Shown here: positions 1 to 7,280 of the stretch, in pieces
Layout of the letters: each line of letters begins with the position of its first letter
How positions within the stretch are numbered: position 1 is the first letter of the stretch
Assembly (NCBI GenBank): GCA_002714015.1
Contig: PAWF01000048.1
Coordinates: forward strand, 1-13,685
DNA from: Gammaproteobacteria bacterium
GTDB lineage: Bacteria > Pseudomonadota > Alphaproteobacteria > UBA828
Direction: 5' to 3'
DNA length: 13,685 nt
The notes under the pieces: model-generated
Seen by the model: only the letters and a program-made list of their open reading frames with translations
Databases searched by the model: none
What the model was told of the DNA's origin: nothing
Made by a program: the position numbers and the translations under genes

Positions 1-51
1 TAAAAGGGATAATGGCCGTCAGTTATGAATACTAGAGTTTTAGAGAGGGAA

Positions 52-675
52 ATGAAAGAAAGCGTGACTAAATTTTCATCAATTTTTTGTTTTATGCTAG
101 TTATTTTGGTTTCATCACCTTCTGCGATGGCAAAAGGCGAGCCTGAGGCCGGTAAAGCAAAATCAGCGGTCTGTGCTGCATGTCATGGACAGGATGGCAA
201 TAGCATTAATCCCGATTGGCCAAGTTTAGCTGGACAGCATGAAAAATATCTCATTCAATCAATCACAGCATATAAAAATCAGATGAGAAAAAATGCAATT
301 ATGTATCCTCTGGCAATGAGCCTGAACGAACAAGATATTGAGGATTTAGCAGCCTACTATCATTCTCAAAAAGCTACTTCTCTTACCTACGATGAAGAAT
401 TAGCGAAAGAAGGCGAAAGTATATACAGGGGCGGGACTCAGAATGGCGTTGCTGCCTGCATTGCCTGTCACGGACCCAATGGCAAGGGAAACCCGGGTGC
501 AGGATATCCAGTACTTGCTGGTCAGCATGCATCATATACAATCATTGCTCTCAACGAATATGCAAACGGGAATCGAGAAGCTGGTATCAATAACATGATG
601 CAATCAATAGCACCAAGAATGACAGAGAGGGAAATGGAAGCGGTAGCAGAGTATATTCAAGCGTTGGGACGATAA
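52..675 (+). CDS. Di-haem cytochrome c4, periplasmic
   Basis: Encodes a periplasmic cytochrome c4, an electron carrier usually linked to terminal oxidases. The protein is two cytochrome c domains in tandem. Counting from the upstream ATG at 25, the haem sites are CAACH (residues 50-54) and CIACH (145-149), and the likely axial methionines are M93 and M192, each in a matching Met-x3-Ala context. A hydrophobic signal segment ends at about AMA/KGE. Starting at the ATG at 52 gives 207 residues and a compact signal peptide. ATG 25 and GTG 64 are in frame too, and none has an ideally spaced ribosome binding site, so the start is uncertain. dsbA begins 3 bases after the stop; c4 and dsbA are adjacent in many gammaproteobacteria (family knowledge), which supports both calls. 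The family call is firm. Confidence 0.93.
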   Translation: MKESVTKFSSIFCFMLVILVSSPSAMAKGEPEAGKAKSAVCAACHGQDGNSINPDWPSLAGQHEKYLIQSITAYKNQMRKNAIMYPLAMSLNEQDIEDLAAYYHSQKATSLTYDEELAKEGESIYRGGTQNGVAACIACHGPNGKGNPGAGYPVLAGQHASYTIIALNEYANGNREAGINNMMQSIAPRMTEREMEAVAEYIQALGR

Positions 676-678
676 TCT

Positions 679-1329
679 ATGATTAAATACTTTAAAAAAG
701 CTAAGGGACCTCTTATTTTTGCCTCCGCACTATTTTTCACAATCGGCTATGCTGACAATCACTCAATCTATCAAGAAGGTCGTCATTATAAGAAGCTTGG
801 TCTAGCTGAAAAAGTTGTGAGTGAAGATAATAGAGTAGAGGTTTTAGAGGTATTCGCTTACTCTTGCAATCATTGCTTCAATTTCGAGCCTTATCTTGAT
901 CAGTTTAATCTCTCAAAGGCAGATTATATCGATGTTGTGAAAATGCCAGTGATTTTTAATGACGCCTACAAAATGCACGCAAGAATATATTATACCGCTG
1001 AATCATTGGGGAATTTAGATGTAATGCATACGGAAGTTTATAGAGCAATTCATCTCGATCGAAAAATGCTAATGGATGAAGATGAGATTTTCGCATTATT
1101 TAACAAACATGGCGTCACTGAGCAAGAATTTCAAAGTCGTTTTAGATCATTCACTGTTGAAAGCAAGATCAACCGCGCTCAACGATTAACCAGAAAATAT
1201 AAAATAAGATCCACGCCAAGCATAATTATTAACGGTAAATATTTAGCCAACGGACCTAGCACAAGAACATTTGAGGATATGATAGCTGTTTCAAAAGAAT
1301 TAGCAGAGAGAGAATTCTTATCAAAATAA
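679..1329 (+). CDS. dsbA: Thiol:disulfide interchange protein DsbA (CNHC active site)
   Basis: A thioredoxin-fold periplasmic oxidase that introduces disulfide bonds into exported proteins. The 216-residue product has a signal peptide (lysine-rich start, hydrophobic core, cleavage near Ala25). The redox site is C63-N64-H65-C66 in the usual context EVFAYSC, and the cis-proline loop is T179-P180 in RSTPSIIING. The inserted helical domain lies between them. Most DsbA proteins have CPHC; here the first variable position is Asn, and this dipeptide tunes redox potential in the family. The gene starts 3 bases after the cytochrome c4 stop, so the two are probably co-transcribed, and ugd follows 28 bases later. 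The catalytic His and both Cys are intact, so the protein is expected to be active. dsbB is not in the window. Confidence 0.93.
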   Translation: MIKYFKKAKGPLIFASALFFTIGYADNHSIYQEGRHYKKLGLAEKVVSEDNRVEVLEVFAYSCNHCFNFEPYLDQFNLSKADYIDVVKMPVIFNDAYKMHARIYYTAESLGNLDVMHTEVYRAIHLDRKMLMDEDEIFALFNKHGVTEQEFQSRFRSFTVESKINRAQRLTRKYKIRSTPSIIINGKYLANGPSTRTFEDMIAVSKELAEREFLSK

Positions 1330-1357
1330 TTATTTGTTCGCTTTATTGGGATAAAAG

Positions 1358-2674
1358 ATGAAAGTTGTCATGGTTGGAACTGGTTATGTGGGCTTAGTAT
1401 CAGGCGCTTGTTTTTCAGAGTTTGGTGCCCAAGTTACATGCGTTGATAAAGATGAAAAAAAGATCAAAGCTCTAACAGAGGGAAAGATTCCAATTTACGA
1501 ACCAGGACTTGATGAGATTGTCGAAAAAAACCTTAAGTCTGGACATCTTGAGTTTACAACAGATCTAAAATCTGCTGCTGAAGATGCCGATTTGATATTT
1601 ATTGCAGTTGGAACACCATCGAGGAGAGGTGATGGCCATGCTGATTTGAAATACGTGTTTGCTGCAGCTGAAGAGATTGCAAATAGTATTAGTAAATATT
1701 CGGTAATTGTAAATAAATCAACTGTGCCAGTTGGAACTGCTCAAAAAGTTAAAGACATAATTCAAAAGTCCAACCCAAGTGCGGATTTTGATGTTGCCTC
1801 TAATCCTGAGTTTCTCAGAGAGGGTTCTGCAATAGAAGATTTTATGAGGCCTGATAGGGTTGTAATTGGTGTTGAATCAAAGAAGGCAAAAGAAGTAATG
1901 ATTTCCTTATATCAAACCCTAAGCTTAATAAAGACACCCATCTTTTTCACAAACTTAGAGAGTGCTGAGTTGATAAAATATGCCTCTAATGCTTTTTTAG
2001 CAACAAAAATTAGTTTCATAAATGAACTCTCAATGCTTTCTGAAAAAACAGGAGCAGATATACACTCCGTTGCTCAAGGAATGGGTTTAGATGACCGTAT
2101 TGGAGCAAAATTTTTACAAGCTGGTCCAGGATATGGAGGTTCATGCTTTCCTAAAGATACTCTTGCTCTAATTCAAACATTTGAAGACTTTGAGCTTGAC
2201 AACAAGATTGTCAAATCAGTTGTTGAAATTAACACGGCGCAAAAAGAAAGGATGATTAAGAAGATTAGAAATAGTTTAGGCGGTGATGAATCAGGAAAAG
2301 TCATTGCGGTTTTTGGATTAACTTTTAAGCCTGAAACAGATGATATGAGGGATGCACCAAGCTTGACAATATTGCCGCCTCTAATTGAAGCTGGCGCTCA
2401 TGTGAAAGCGCATGATCCAGAAGGCACTGAACAAGCTCAAACTTTGTTGCCAAAATCAATCGAGTACTTCCCAGACATTTTTGAAGCGGCAGATGGAGCT
2501 GATGCAGTTATCCTCATGACGGAATGGAATCAATACAAAGATCTTGATCTTCAGCTATTGAAAAATAAAATGAAAGGCAAAATTTTCCTTGATTTAAGAA
2601 ATGTCTATGAACCAAACGAAATGAATGATGCTGGATTTGAATACTATTGCATAGGAAGGGGGGGTAACTTTTAA
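1358..2674 (+). CDS. ugd: UDP-glucose 6-dehydrogenase
   Basis: Oxidises UDP-glucose to UDP-glucuronate with two NAD+, a cytoplasmic step that supplies precursors for surface polysaccharides. The 438-residue length is normal for the family. Visible motifs are the N-terminal Rossmann GTGYVG (7-12), the NPEFLREGSAIEDF segment (149-162), the ELIKYASNAFLATKISFINE helix that carries the conserved K207, and the catalytic loop GPGYGGSCFPKD with C263. The C-terminal UDP-binding domain includes FGLTFKPETDDMRDAPS. A GGGAT ribosome binding site precedes ATG 1358 at good spacing. It may be the last gene of the cytochrome c4-dsbA transcript. Its stop codon overlaps that of the convergent moaE by 3 bases, with no terminator hairpin visible. 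No other polysaccharide gene is adjacent, so its end product here is unknown. Confidence 0.96.
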   Translation: MKVVMVGTGYVGLVSGACFSEFGAQVTCVDKDEKKIKALTEGKIPIYEPGLDEIVEKNLKSGHLEFTTDLKSAAEDADLIFIAVGTPSRRGDGHADLKYVFAAAEEIANSISKYSVIVNKSTVPVGTAQKVKDIIQKSNPSADFDVASNPEFLREGSAIEDFMRPDRVVIGVESKKAKEVMISLYQTLSLIKTPIFFTNLESAELIKYASNAFLATKISFINELSMLSEKTGADIHSVAQGMGLDDRIGAKFLQAGPGYGGSCFPKDTLALIQTFEDFELDNKIVKSVVEINTAQKERMIKKIRNSLGGDESGKVIAVFGLTFKPETDDMRDAPSLTILPPLIEAGAHVKAHDPEGTEQAQTLLPKSIEYFPDIFEAADGADAVILMTEWNQYKDLDLQLLKNKMKGKIFLDLRNVYEPNEMNDAGFEYYCIGRGGNF

Positions 2675-3090
2675 CCTGCTCCTTTTAGCCAACCGCTTTC
2701 TCCATCAACATAATGTTCCTTCTTCCATATTGGAACCCTAATCTTAACTTCATCAATTACATAGCGACAAGCTTTGAAGGCCTCATCTCTGTGTTTACTT
2801 GCAGCGATAACAATGACAGCAGTCTCACCAATTTCTAATGAACCAATTCTGTGAACACAAAAAACATCTTTCAGAGCATATTTTTTTGTAGCCTCATTTA
2901 ATATCAAATTACCTTCTTTGATAGCGAGAGATTCATAGCAATCATATTCAAGCTTTGTGACTTCCTGTCCTTCATTATTATTTCTAACAACACCTTCAAA
3001 TATTGCTCGTGCTCCAAGAGCACTATCCTGACCAATAGATTTGTTTGTTTCAATATTAATAGCATTGGATGTGATTTTAAATTTATTCAT
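2671..3090 (-). CDS. moaE: Molybdopterin synthase catalytic subunit MoaE
   Basis: Large subunit of molybdopterin synthase, which converts cyclic pyranopterin monophosphate to molybdopterin using sulfur carried on the MoaD C-terminus. The 139 residues show the family landmarks: LEYDCYESLA (48-56), HRIGSLEIGE (80-89), HRDEAFKACRYVIDEVK (100-116) and VPIWKKE (119-125). K116 and K123 have the same 7-residue separation as the catalytic lysines K119 and K126 of E. coli MoaE. The ATG overlaps the moaD stop as ATGA, typical of translational coupling. moaA and moaC are absent from the window, so the rest of cofactor synthesis must be encoded elsewhere. The 3' end overlaps the convergent ugd gene. Confidence 0.95.
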   Translation of the reverse strand: MNKFKITSNAINIETNKSIGQDSALGARAIFEGVVRNNNEGQEVTKLEYDCYESLAIKEGNLILNEATKKYALKDVFCVHRIGSLEIGETAVIVIAASKHRDEAFKACRYVIDEVKIRVPIWKKEHYVDGESGWLKGAG

Positions 3091-3338
3091 CCCCCTGTTA
3101 CTGGTGGTATAAATACCAGTCTGTCTCCATTTTTTAACTCGATATCCCAGTCTGAGAATTCATCATTGATTGCAATTTTAAAATTTAACCCAAGGTCAAT
3201 ACGATGTTTTTCTTCAATTAGCCCAAGCACATTGCTTGGTGTAAAACCTTTTTTTATTAAGAAATTTTCTTCAGTTAATCCTGTCAATTCTCTGACTTTT
3301 GCAAAATAGACAACTTGTATTTTTAATAAATCTGCCAT
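3087..3338 (-). CDS. moaD: Molybdopterin synthase sulfur carrier MoaD
   Basis: Small ubiquitin-like sulfur carrier of molybdopterin synthase. The 83 residues end in PPVTGG; the terminal Gly-Gly is the site that is adenylated and converted to a thiocarboxylate in this family. The preceding NGDRLVFIPPV is also typical. ThiS or another ubiquitin-like sulfur carrier would share the Gly-Gly, but the direct ATGA overlap with moaE makes MoaD the clear choice. The start codon lies 10 bases downstream of the TSUP permease stop, with a short GAG element in front of it, so the gene probably sits in the same transcript as the permease and the thioesterase. Confidence 0.94.
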   Translation of the reverse strand: MADLLKIQVVYFAKVRELTGLTEENFLIKKGFTPSNVLGLIEEKHRIDLGLNFKIAINDEFSDWDIELKNGDRLVFIPPVTGG

Positions 3339-3348
3339 GAGTACTCTA

Positions 3349-4089
3349 TCAAATGCTTAAGATTAATCTTACTCCAACGTATATTACCAATAGAGATGTT
3401 AATCTTCGAACAATTGAGCCAGAAAAGATTTTTACACCAAAATAATTTCCAATTTGCCCTCCAATGAAGACAGCTGCAATGAGGAAAATATAACCATTCA
3501 TATCAAAACTGATATTAGTATTTATATTTTTGAAAAACTGACCGAGTAAACCAGAAATAGAATTTAGAAGAATAAATAAACTAGAGAAAGCTGCGATTTT
3601 TTTCGAGGGTAAACACTTCTGAAGATGTAGTATTGGCGCAAAGAATATGCCGCCACCGATGCCAATTATTCCTGCCAAAAGTCCAAGCAGAAGGCTTATA
3701 AACATGTTCAAAGAAGCTTGATACTTTCTATCCTTTTCATTTGATTGATATTCATTTGGATTAATCCACATTAAAAATCCCGAGGAAATAAGACTGATTC
3801 CTAGCATCAAGACAAAGACCATTTCACTAATATGAATTGATCCACCAATGAAAGAGGCTGGTACAGAAATAGAAATTAATGGAATTGAAAATCTCCAGTG
3901 AATAAGGTCATGTTTCCAATATCTTAGAGTGTTTCCAAATACAACAATTATGTTACATGAGAGCGCGATTATTGGAATAAGCTTGATCTCATAATCTGCG
4001 AGTATCAGAAGTGCATTGTAAGTAGACCCGCCACCGAAGCCAACAGTTGCATAAAGAAGTGCAGCTATGAAAAATAAAAGAGTGGTTAT
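3349..4089 (-). CDS. TSUP/TauE-SafE family permease, apparent ATA start
   Basis: A predicted inner-membrane permease of the TSUP (TauE/SafE) family, whose members move sulfite, sulfonates and other organic anions. The first ATG is at 3822 and would give only 157 residues, about the C-terminal two thirds. The same frame stays open upstream and translates to convincing family sequence: LLYATVGFGGGSTYNALLIL near residues 11-30, then hydrophobic segments. The second half repeats the theme in GLLAGIIGIGGGIFFAP (about 136-152). Only an in-frame TGA at 4102-4104 limits it. No ATG, GTG or TTG lies near the expected start, but GGAG (4100-4097) sits 7 bases before an ATA at 4089-4087. That start gives 246 residues, a usual TSUP length. 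There are about 7-8 hydrophobic segments. Substrate is unknown. The gene begins 2 bases after the thioesterase stop. Confidence 0.82.
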   Translation of the reverse strand: MTTLLFFIAALLYATVGFGGGSTYNALLILADYEIKLIPIIALSCNIIVVFGNTLRYWKHDLIHWRFSIPLISISVPASFIGGSIHISEMVFVLMLGISLISSGFLMWINPNEYQSNEKDRKYQASLNMFISLLLGLLAGIIGIGGGIFFAPILHLQKCLPSKKIAAFSSLFILLNSISGLLGQFFKNINTNISFDMNGYIFLIAAVFIGGQIGNYFGVKIFSGSIVRRLTSLLVIYVGVRLILSI

Positions 4090-4100
4090 GACTAAACTCC
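4087..4100 (-). promoter_or_regulatory. Ribosome binding site and ATA start of the TSUP permease
   Basis: Read on the minus strand this is GGAG, seven bases, then ATA. It lies across the stop codon of the thioesterase gene (TAG, 4094-4092). The spacing is what is expected of a working start, so the ribosome binding site decides the start in favour of ATA over the distant ATG at 3822, which has no suitably spaced purine-rich element. An ATG changed to ATA, by mutation or sequencing error, would look the same. Confidence 0.6.
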
Positions 4101-4541
4101 GTCAATTCTTTGAGCAGTCATCCTAGAAATGCAACAAAGTGTTTTATTGCTGAATTCTTCCATAGATTTGTATATTCTAATTTCCCAAACTTGACTTCTC
4201 TTGCCTAGAAAAACTGGTTTAGCAATACCTGTTACATGTCCTGATATTACTGGTCTGACATGATTGGCATTGATTTCTTGTCCAACTACTCTATATTTTT
4301 CAGGATCGATACAAAGATATGCTCCAGTGCTTGCAAGTGTTTCTGCAAGTGCCATTGACGCTCCACCATGAAGCAACCCAGCTGGCTGCTTTGTTCTTGA
4401 ATCCACTGGCATTGTCCCCTTAATATAGTCATCACCAATTTCTGTTATTTTTATGTCTAATGTTTCAACAAGAGTGTTCTCATGAGCTTTTTCAATAATA
4501 GCTTTCCTGTCTAATTCTGTTTTATGCCAAATTTGTGTCAT
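4092..4541 (-). CDS. Hotdog-fold acyl-CoA thioesterase (PaaI/YbdB-MenI type)
   Basis: A 149-residue hotdog-fold thioesterase that hydrolyses acyl- or aroyl-CoA thioesters. The core motif is QPAGLLHGGASMALAET. Q52, H58 and E67 have the same spacing as the catalytic Q48, H54 and E63 of E. coli YbdB (EntH), and the YdiI/MenI proteins share this arrangement. The C-terminal sheet segment HVTGIAKPVFLGKRSQVWEIRI is also typical. The exact substrate cannot be read from sequence: menaquinone precursor, phenylacetyl-CoA derivatives or general proofreading are all possible, and no pathway gene is adjacent. The ATG at 4541 has only A/T-rich sequence upstream and no clear ribosome binding site. It is the first gene of the minus-strand group with the permease, moaD and moaE, and divergent from yadG. 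Confidence 0.9.
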   Translation of the reverse strand: MTQIWHKTELDRKAIIEKAHENTLVETLDIKITEIGDDYIKGTMPVDSRTKQPAGLLHGGASMALAETLASTGAYLCIDPEKYRVVGQEINANHVRPVISGHVTGIAKPVFLGKRSQVWEIRIYKSMEEFSNKTLCCISRMTAQRIDGV

Positions 4542-4600
4542 TTATTTACTAAATAGTATTAATTTAAGGCAACATTATTGCTTTATTTTGATTAAGGTGC

Positions 4601-4620
4601 AAAATGCATTTTGTATGCAT
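4601..4620. repeat. 12-bp perfect palindrome and repeated ATGCAT before yadG
   Basis: AAAATGCATTTT at 4601-4612 is a perfect palindrome, and the hexamer ATGCAT recurs at 4615-4620, where it includes the yadG start codon. The two hexamers are 11 bases apart, about one helical turn. This could be an operator, but A/T-rich palindromes of this size also arise by chance. Confidence 0.3.
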
Positions 4621-5541
4621 GCTTTATCAATAAAAAATCTTTCAAAAAAATATAATAGTGGAGTGCAAGCTCTAAAATCTGTCAGCTTTGATGTTGAGAA
4701 AGGAGACTTCTTTGCCCTACTTGGGCCCAATGGCGCAGGCAAGACTACAGCTATAGGAATTATCACATCTCTTGTAAATAAATCTTCAGGATCAATAGAG
4801 GTTTTTGGTTATGACATAGATAAAGAATTAGCTAAGGCAAAATCATGTATAGGGGTAGTCCCTCAAGAGGTTAATTTGAATCTTTTTGATTACAACTTCA
4901 ACATTCTCGTTAACCAAGCTGGATTTTATGGAATCACTAGAAATGAAGGCAAAAAGAGAGCAGAACAATATCTTAAAAAGATGCAGCTTTGGGATAAAAG
5001 AAAAACTGATGCAAGAAGTTTATCAGGTGGAATGAAAAGAAGACTGATGGTTGCTCGTGCTCTAGTCAACCGTCCGAAGCTGTTGCTCTTAGATGAACCA
5101 ACTGCTGGAGTAGATATTGAAACTAGAAGAATGATGTGGGATTTTCTCAGGGAATTGAATCAAAGTGGAACAACAATTATTTTAACAACCCACTACCTTG
5201 AAGAGGCAGAGCAGTTATGTAATAAGGTCGCGATTATTGATGAGGGTGAAATTATAGAAAATGATTCAATGCAAAATGTGTTAAAAAAACTTAAGACAGA
5301 AGTCTTTATTCTCAATATTGAAAAACCGCTTAATGAAAAACCAATCATTGAAGATTATTCAATAGATTTAAAGTCTCCTCATGAAATTGAGATTACGGTG
5401 GCTCAAGATCAGGGTATAAATAGTGCCTTCATTTCTTTAGAAGAACAGGGCATTAAGGTATTAAGCCTGCGTAACAAAAATAGCAGACTCGAAGAACTTT
5501 TTCTTGATCTTACTAAGGGGCAAACTGGAGTTCACTCATGA
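4615..5541 (+). CDS. yadG: ABC exporter ATP-binding protein YadG
   Basis: ATPase subunit of the YadGH ABC-2 type exporter, whose substrate is not established. Starting at ATG 4615 gives 308 residues, the length of E. coli YadG, with the matching opening MHALSIKNLSKKY. In these coordinates Walker A GPNGAGKTT is at 37-45, the Q-loop VPQE near 82-85, the signature LSGGM at 136-140, Walker B LLLLDE at 156-161 and the H-loop His at 193. The C-terminal region AQDQGINSAFISLEEQGIKVLSLRNKNSRLEELFLDL is characteristic of YadG. The frame is open further up, with TTG at 4588 and GTG at 4597, but no start has a well-spaced ribosome binding site. The stop overlaps yadH as ATGA, so the two subunits are translationally coupled. 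Confidence 0.93.
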   Translation: MHALSIKNLSKKYNSGVQALKSVSFDVEKGDFFALLGPNGAGKTTAIGIITSLVNKSSGSIEVFGYDIDKELAKAKSCIGVVPQEVNLNLFDYNFNILVNQAGFYGITRNEGKKRAEQYLKKMQLWDKRKTDARSLSGGMKRRLMVARALVNRPKLLLLDEPTAGVDIETRRMMWDFLRELNQSGTTIILTTHYLEEAEQLCNKVAIIDEGEIIENDSMQNVLKKLKTEVFILNIEKPLNEKPIIEDYSIDLKSPHEIEITVAQDQGINSAFISLEEQGIKVLSLRNKNSRLEELFLDLTKGQTGVHS

Positions 5542-6305
5542 GGATTCAGATTGTTGGAATGATGTCACTCGTGAGAAAGGAAACAACTCGTGTTTTAAGA
5601 ATCTGGGTTCAGACACTCATCCCGCCAGGCATCACTATGTCACTTTATTTCATAATATTTGGAACATTAATTGGGAAAAGAATAGGTGAAATGCAGGGGT
5701 ATCCATATATGGAATATATAGCGCCTGGGCTTGTTATGATGTCCGTAATCACGAATTCCTATGGAAACGTAGTTGGTAGCTTTTTTAACGCAAAGATCCA
5801 AGGCCACATTGAGGAGCTGTTGGTTTCCCCCTTGAGCGAAGTATCAATAGTCATTGGATATCTTGCTGGTGGAATAATAAGGGGATTGTCTGTTGCAATA
5901 GTTGTTACTTTTATTGCATTATTTTTTACTCAAATAAATATCAAGTTTCCCTTAATGACTTTATTTGTGATCATTATGACAGCAGGAGTCTTCTCATTAG
6001 CTGGATTGATAAATGCAATTTTTGCAAAAAAGTTTGATGATATTGCTGTGATCCCATCTTTCGTTTTGGCTCCTTTGACATATTTGGGTGGAGTTTTTTA
6101 TACAGTTAATTTGCTTCCAGAGTTTTGGCAAACTGTTTCAAAATTTAATCCAATCCTTTATATGATCAATTCAATGAGATATAGCGTTATTGGTATTTCA
6201 GATGTCTCAATTCAGAGTGCTTTGATGATGATAATTATTTTTTTTATTATCTTATTTTCGTCTGCTGTAATTTTATTAAAGAAAGGCATAGGCATTAGGC
6301 AGTAA
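5538..6305 (+). CDS. yadH: ABC-2 type exporter membrane protein YadH
   Basis: Inner-membrane subunit partnering YadG. The 255 residues match E. coli YadH (256) in length and layout: an amphipathic N-terminus, RIWVQTLIPPGITMSLYFIIFGTLIG as the first membrane segment, YMEYIAPGLVMMSVITNSYGNV, then the IEELLVSPLS coupling segment, GLINAIFAKKFDDIAVIPSFVLAPLTYLGGVFY and a final hydrophobic helix. About six membrane segments are seen, as in the ABC-2 family. Its start overlaps the yadG stop (ATGA). The stop codon TAA directly abuts the stop of the convergent prenyl synthase gene with no base between them and no terminator hairpin visible. The exported substrate is unknown. Confidence 0.94.
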   Translation: MRIQIVGMMSLVRKETTRVLRIWVQTLIPPGITMSLYFIIFGTLIGKRIGEMQGYPYMEYIAPGLVMMSVITNSYGNVVGSFFNAKIQGHIEELLVSPLSEVSIVIGYLAGGIIRGLSVAIVVTFIALFFTQINIKFPLMTLFVIIMTAGVFSLAGLINAIFAKKFDDIAVIPSFVLAPLTYLGGVFYTVNLLPEFWQTVSKFNPILYMINSMRYSVIGISDVSIQSALMMIIIFFIILFSSAVILLKKGIGIRQ

Positions 6306-7193
6306 CTATAATTTTCGATTAATGATAATTTTTGCCATCTCCTCAAGTGAGCTTGAGCTACCTTTAAATATTGAAAGCGAATCAGACGCTTTTTGATAAA
6401 GTTCTTCCACCCTTTTTTTAGACTGATTTATCCCAAAAAGAATTGGATAAGCGGCCTTATTTTTGGATTTATCAGATTCAACTGATTTTCCTATCGTCTC
6501 AAAATCTCCTTCTGCTTCGATTAAGTCATCCTGTATTTGAAAGGCAATACCGATTGCCTCAGAGAAATTATTGAGTGCCTTAAGCTTTTCTTCGCTTAAT
6601 TTCTTGAAATATGTAGGAGTTAAAATTGATGCTCGAAGCAATCTTCCAGTTTTGAGCATATAGATATTTTCAACACTCTTAGCATTTAGTTTTTTATTTT
6701 CTGAGTCTAAGTCCAGGGATTGCCCACCTGCCATTCCAGAAGAGCCAATTGACTCTGCGATCATAGAAATAAGTCTAAGATGAGAAATTTTTGATTCAGG
6801 AAATTTCGCTAGAGCCATGTTTTGAAATGCTAAAGATTGAAGTGCATCTGCCGCTAATGTTGCTGTGGCTTCGCCAAATTTAATATGAGTAGTAGGTAGT
6901 CCTCTTCTCAGGGAATCATCATCCATGCAGGGTAAGTCATCATGAATAAGAGAGAATGAATGAAGCAACTCAATTGATGTAGCGAAGGGAAGGACATCAT
7001 CAATATTTATGTCCAATGTCTTTGCTGAGGCAAGCATCATCAAAGGCCTAATTCTTTTACCGCCATTCATCACTGAATAAAGCATTGCTTGACTGAGTTT
7101 TTGAGGTGATTGGTCGTGGTTCGGAAGACTATCTTCTAAGCAATCATCTATCAATTTCTTATACTCTGGGATTTTTGTTTTAAATGAGGCCAT
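6306..7193 (-). CDS. ispA: Farnesyl diphosphate synthase (short-chain prenyl synthase)
   Basis: Condenses isopentenyl diphosphate with dimethylallyl and geranyl diphosphate, giving mainly farnesyl diphosphate for quinones, undecaprenyl carrier and other terpenoids. The 295 residues show GGKRIRP (44-50), the first Asp-rich motif DDLPCMDD (85-92) with the two-residue insertion of bacterial type II enzymes, the GGQSLDL segment (156-162), KTGRLLRAS (181-189) and the second Asp-rich motif QDDLIE (221-226). The third acidic residue of that motif is Glu rather than the usual Asp. No bulky residue blocks the position upstream of the first motif in an obvious way, so a geranylgeranyl product cannot be excluded. 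In most gammaproteobacteria ispA lies with xseB and dxs; here it diverges from two mevalonate pathway genes across an 84-base spacer. The start has no clear ribosome binding site. Confidence 0.93.
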   Translation of the reverse strand: MASFKTKIPEYKKLIDDCLEDSLPNHDQSPQKLSQAMLYSVMNGGKRIRPLMMLASAKTLDINIDDVLPFATSIELLHSFSLIHDDLPCMDDDSLRRGLPTTHIKFGEATATLAADALQSLAFQNMALAKFPESKISHLRLISMIAESIGSSGMAGGQSLDLDSENKKLNAKSVENIYMLKTGRLLRASILTPTYFKKLSEEKLKALNNFSEAIGIAFQIQDDLIEAEGDFETIGKSVESDKSKNKAAYPILFGINQSKKRVEELYQKASDSLSIFKGSSSSLEEMAKIIINRKL

Positions 7194-7227
7194 AAATTAA
7201 ACTGAATTTTCTACAATTCGCAGTGGT

Positions 7228-7242
7228 AAAGTATACTACTTT
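7228..7242. promoter_or_regulatory. Inverted repeat with two overlapping -10-like boxes between ispA and mvaD
   Basis: AAAGTA-TAC-TACTTT is a 6-3-6 inverted repeat in the middle of the ispA/mvaD divergent spacer. Inside it, AGTATACT reads as the -10-like TATACT on both strands (7232-7237 plus, 7235-7230 minus). No convincing -35 box is seen at standard spacing on either side. It could be a shared divergent promoter or an operator; chance is possible in this A/T-rich spacer. Confidence 0.35.
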
Positions 7243-7265
7243 AAATAGCTAAAATTATCTGGATA

Positions 7266-7280
7266 AGGGAGAAATTTTTG
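7266..7280 (+). promoter_or_regulatory. Ribosome binding site fixing the TTG start of mvaD
   Basis: AGGGAG at 7266-7271 lies 6 bases before TTG 7278-7280. This strong, well-spaced element supports TTG as the initiation codon; there is no in-frame ATG before the conserved AIAHPNFALVKYWGK segment. Confidence 0.75.

Noticed and set aside
1..24. TAA at the window start as the end of an upstream gene
   Set aside because: Too little sequence is available to assign any reading frame.
3349..3822. A 157-residue permease beginning at the first ATG, as if truncated
   Set aside because: The same frame continues upstream with clear TSUP N-terminal sequence and no stop until 4102-4104, and ATG 3822 has no spaced ribosome binding site.
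4588..4614. N-terminal extension of YadG from TTG 4588
   Set aside because: The family begins at the position of ATG 4615, giving exactly the E. coli length, and TTG 4588 has no suitably spaced ribosome binding site. It is kept only as a possible alternative start.
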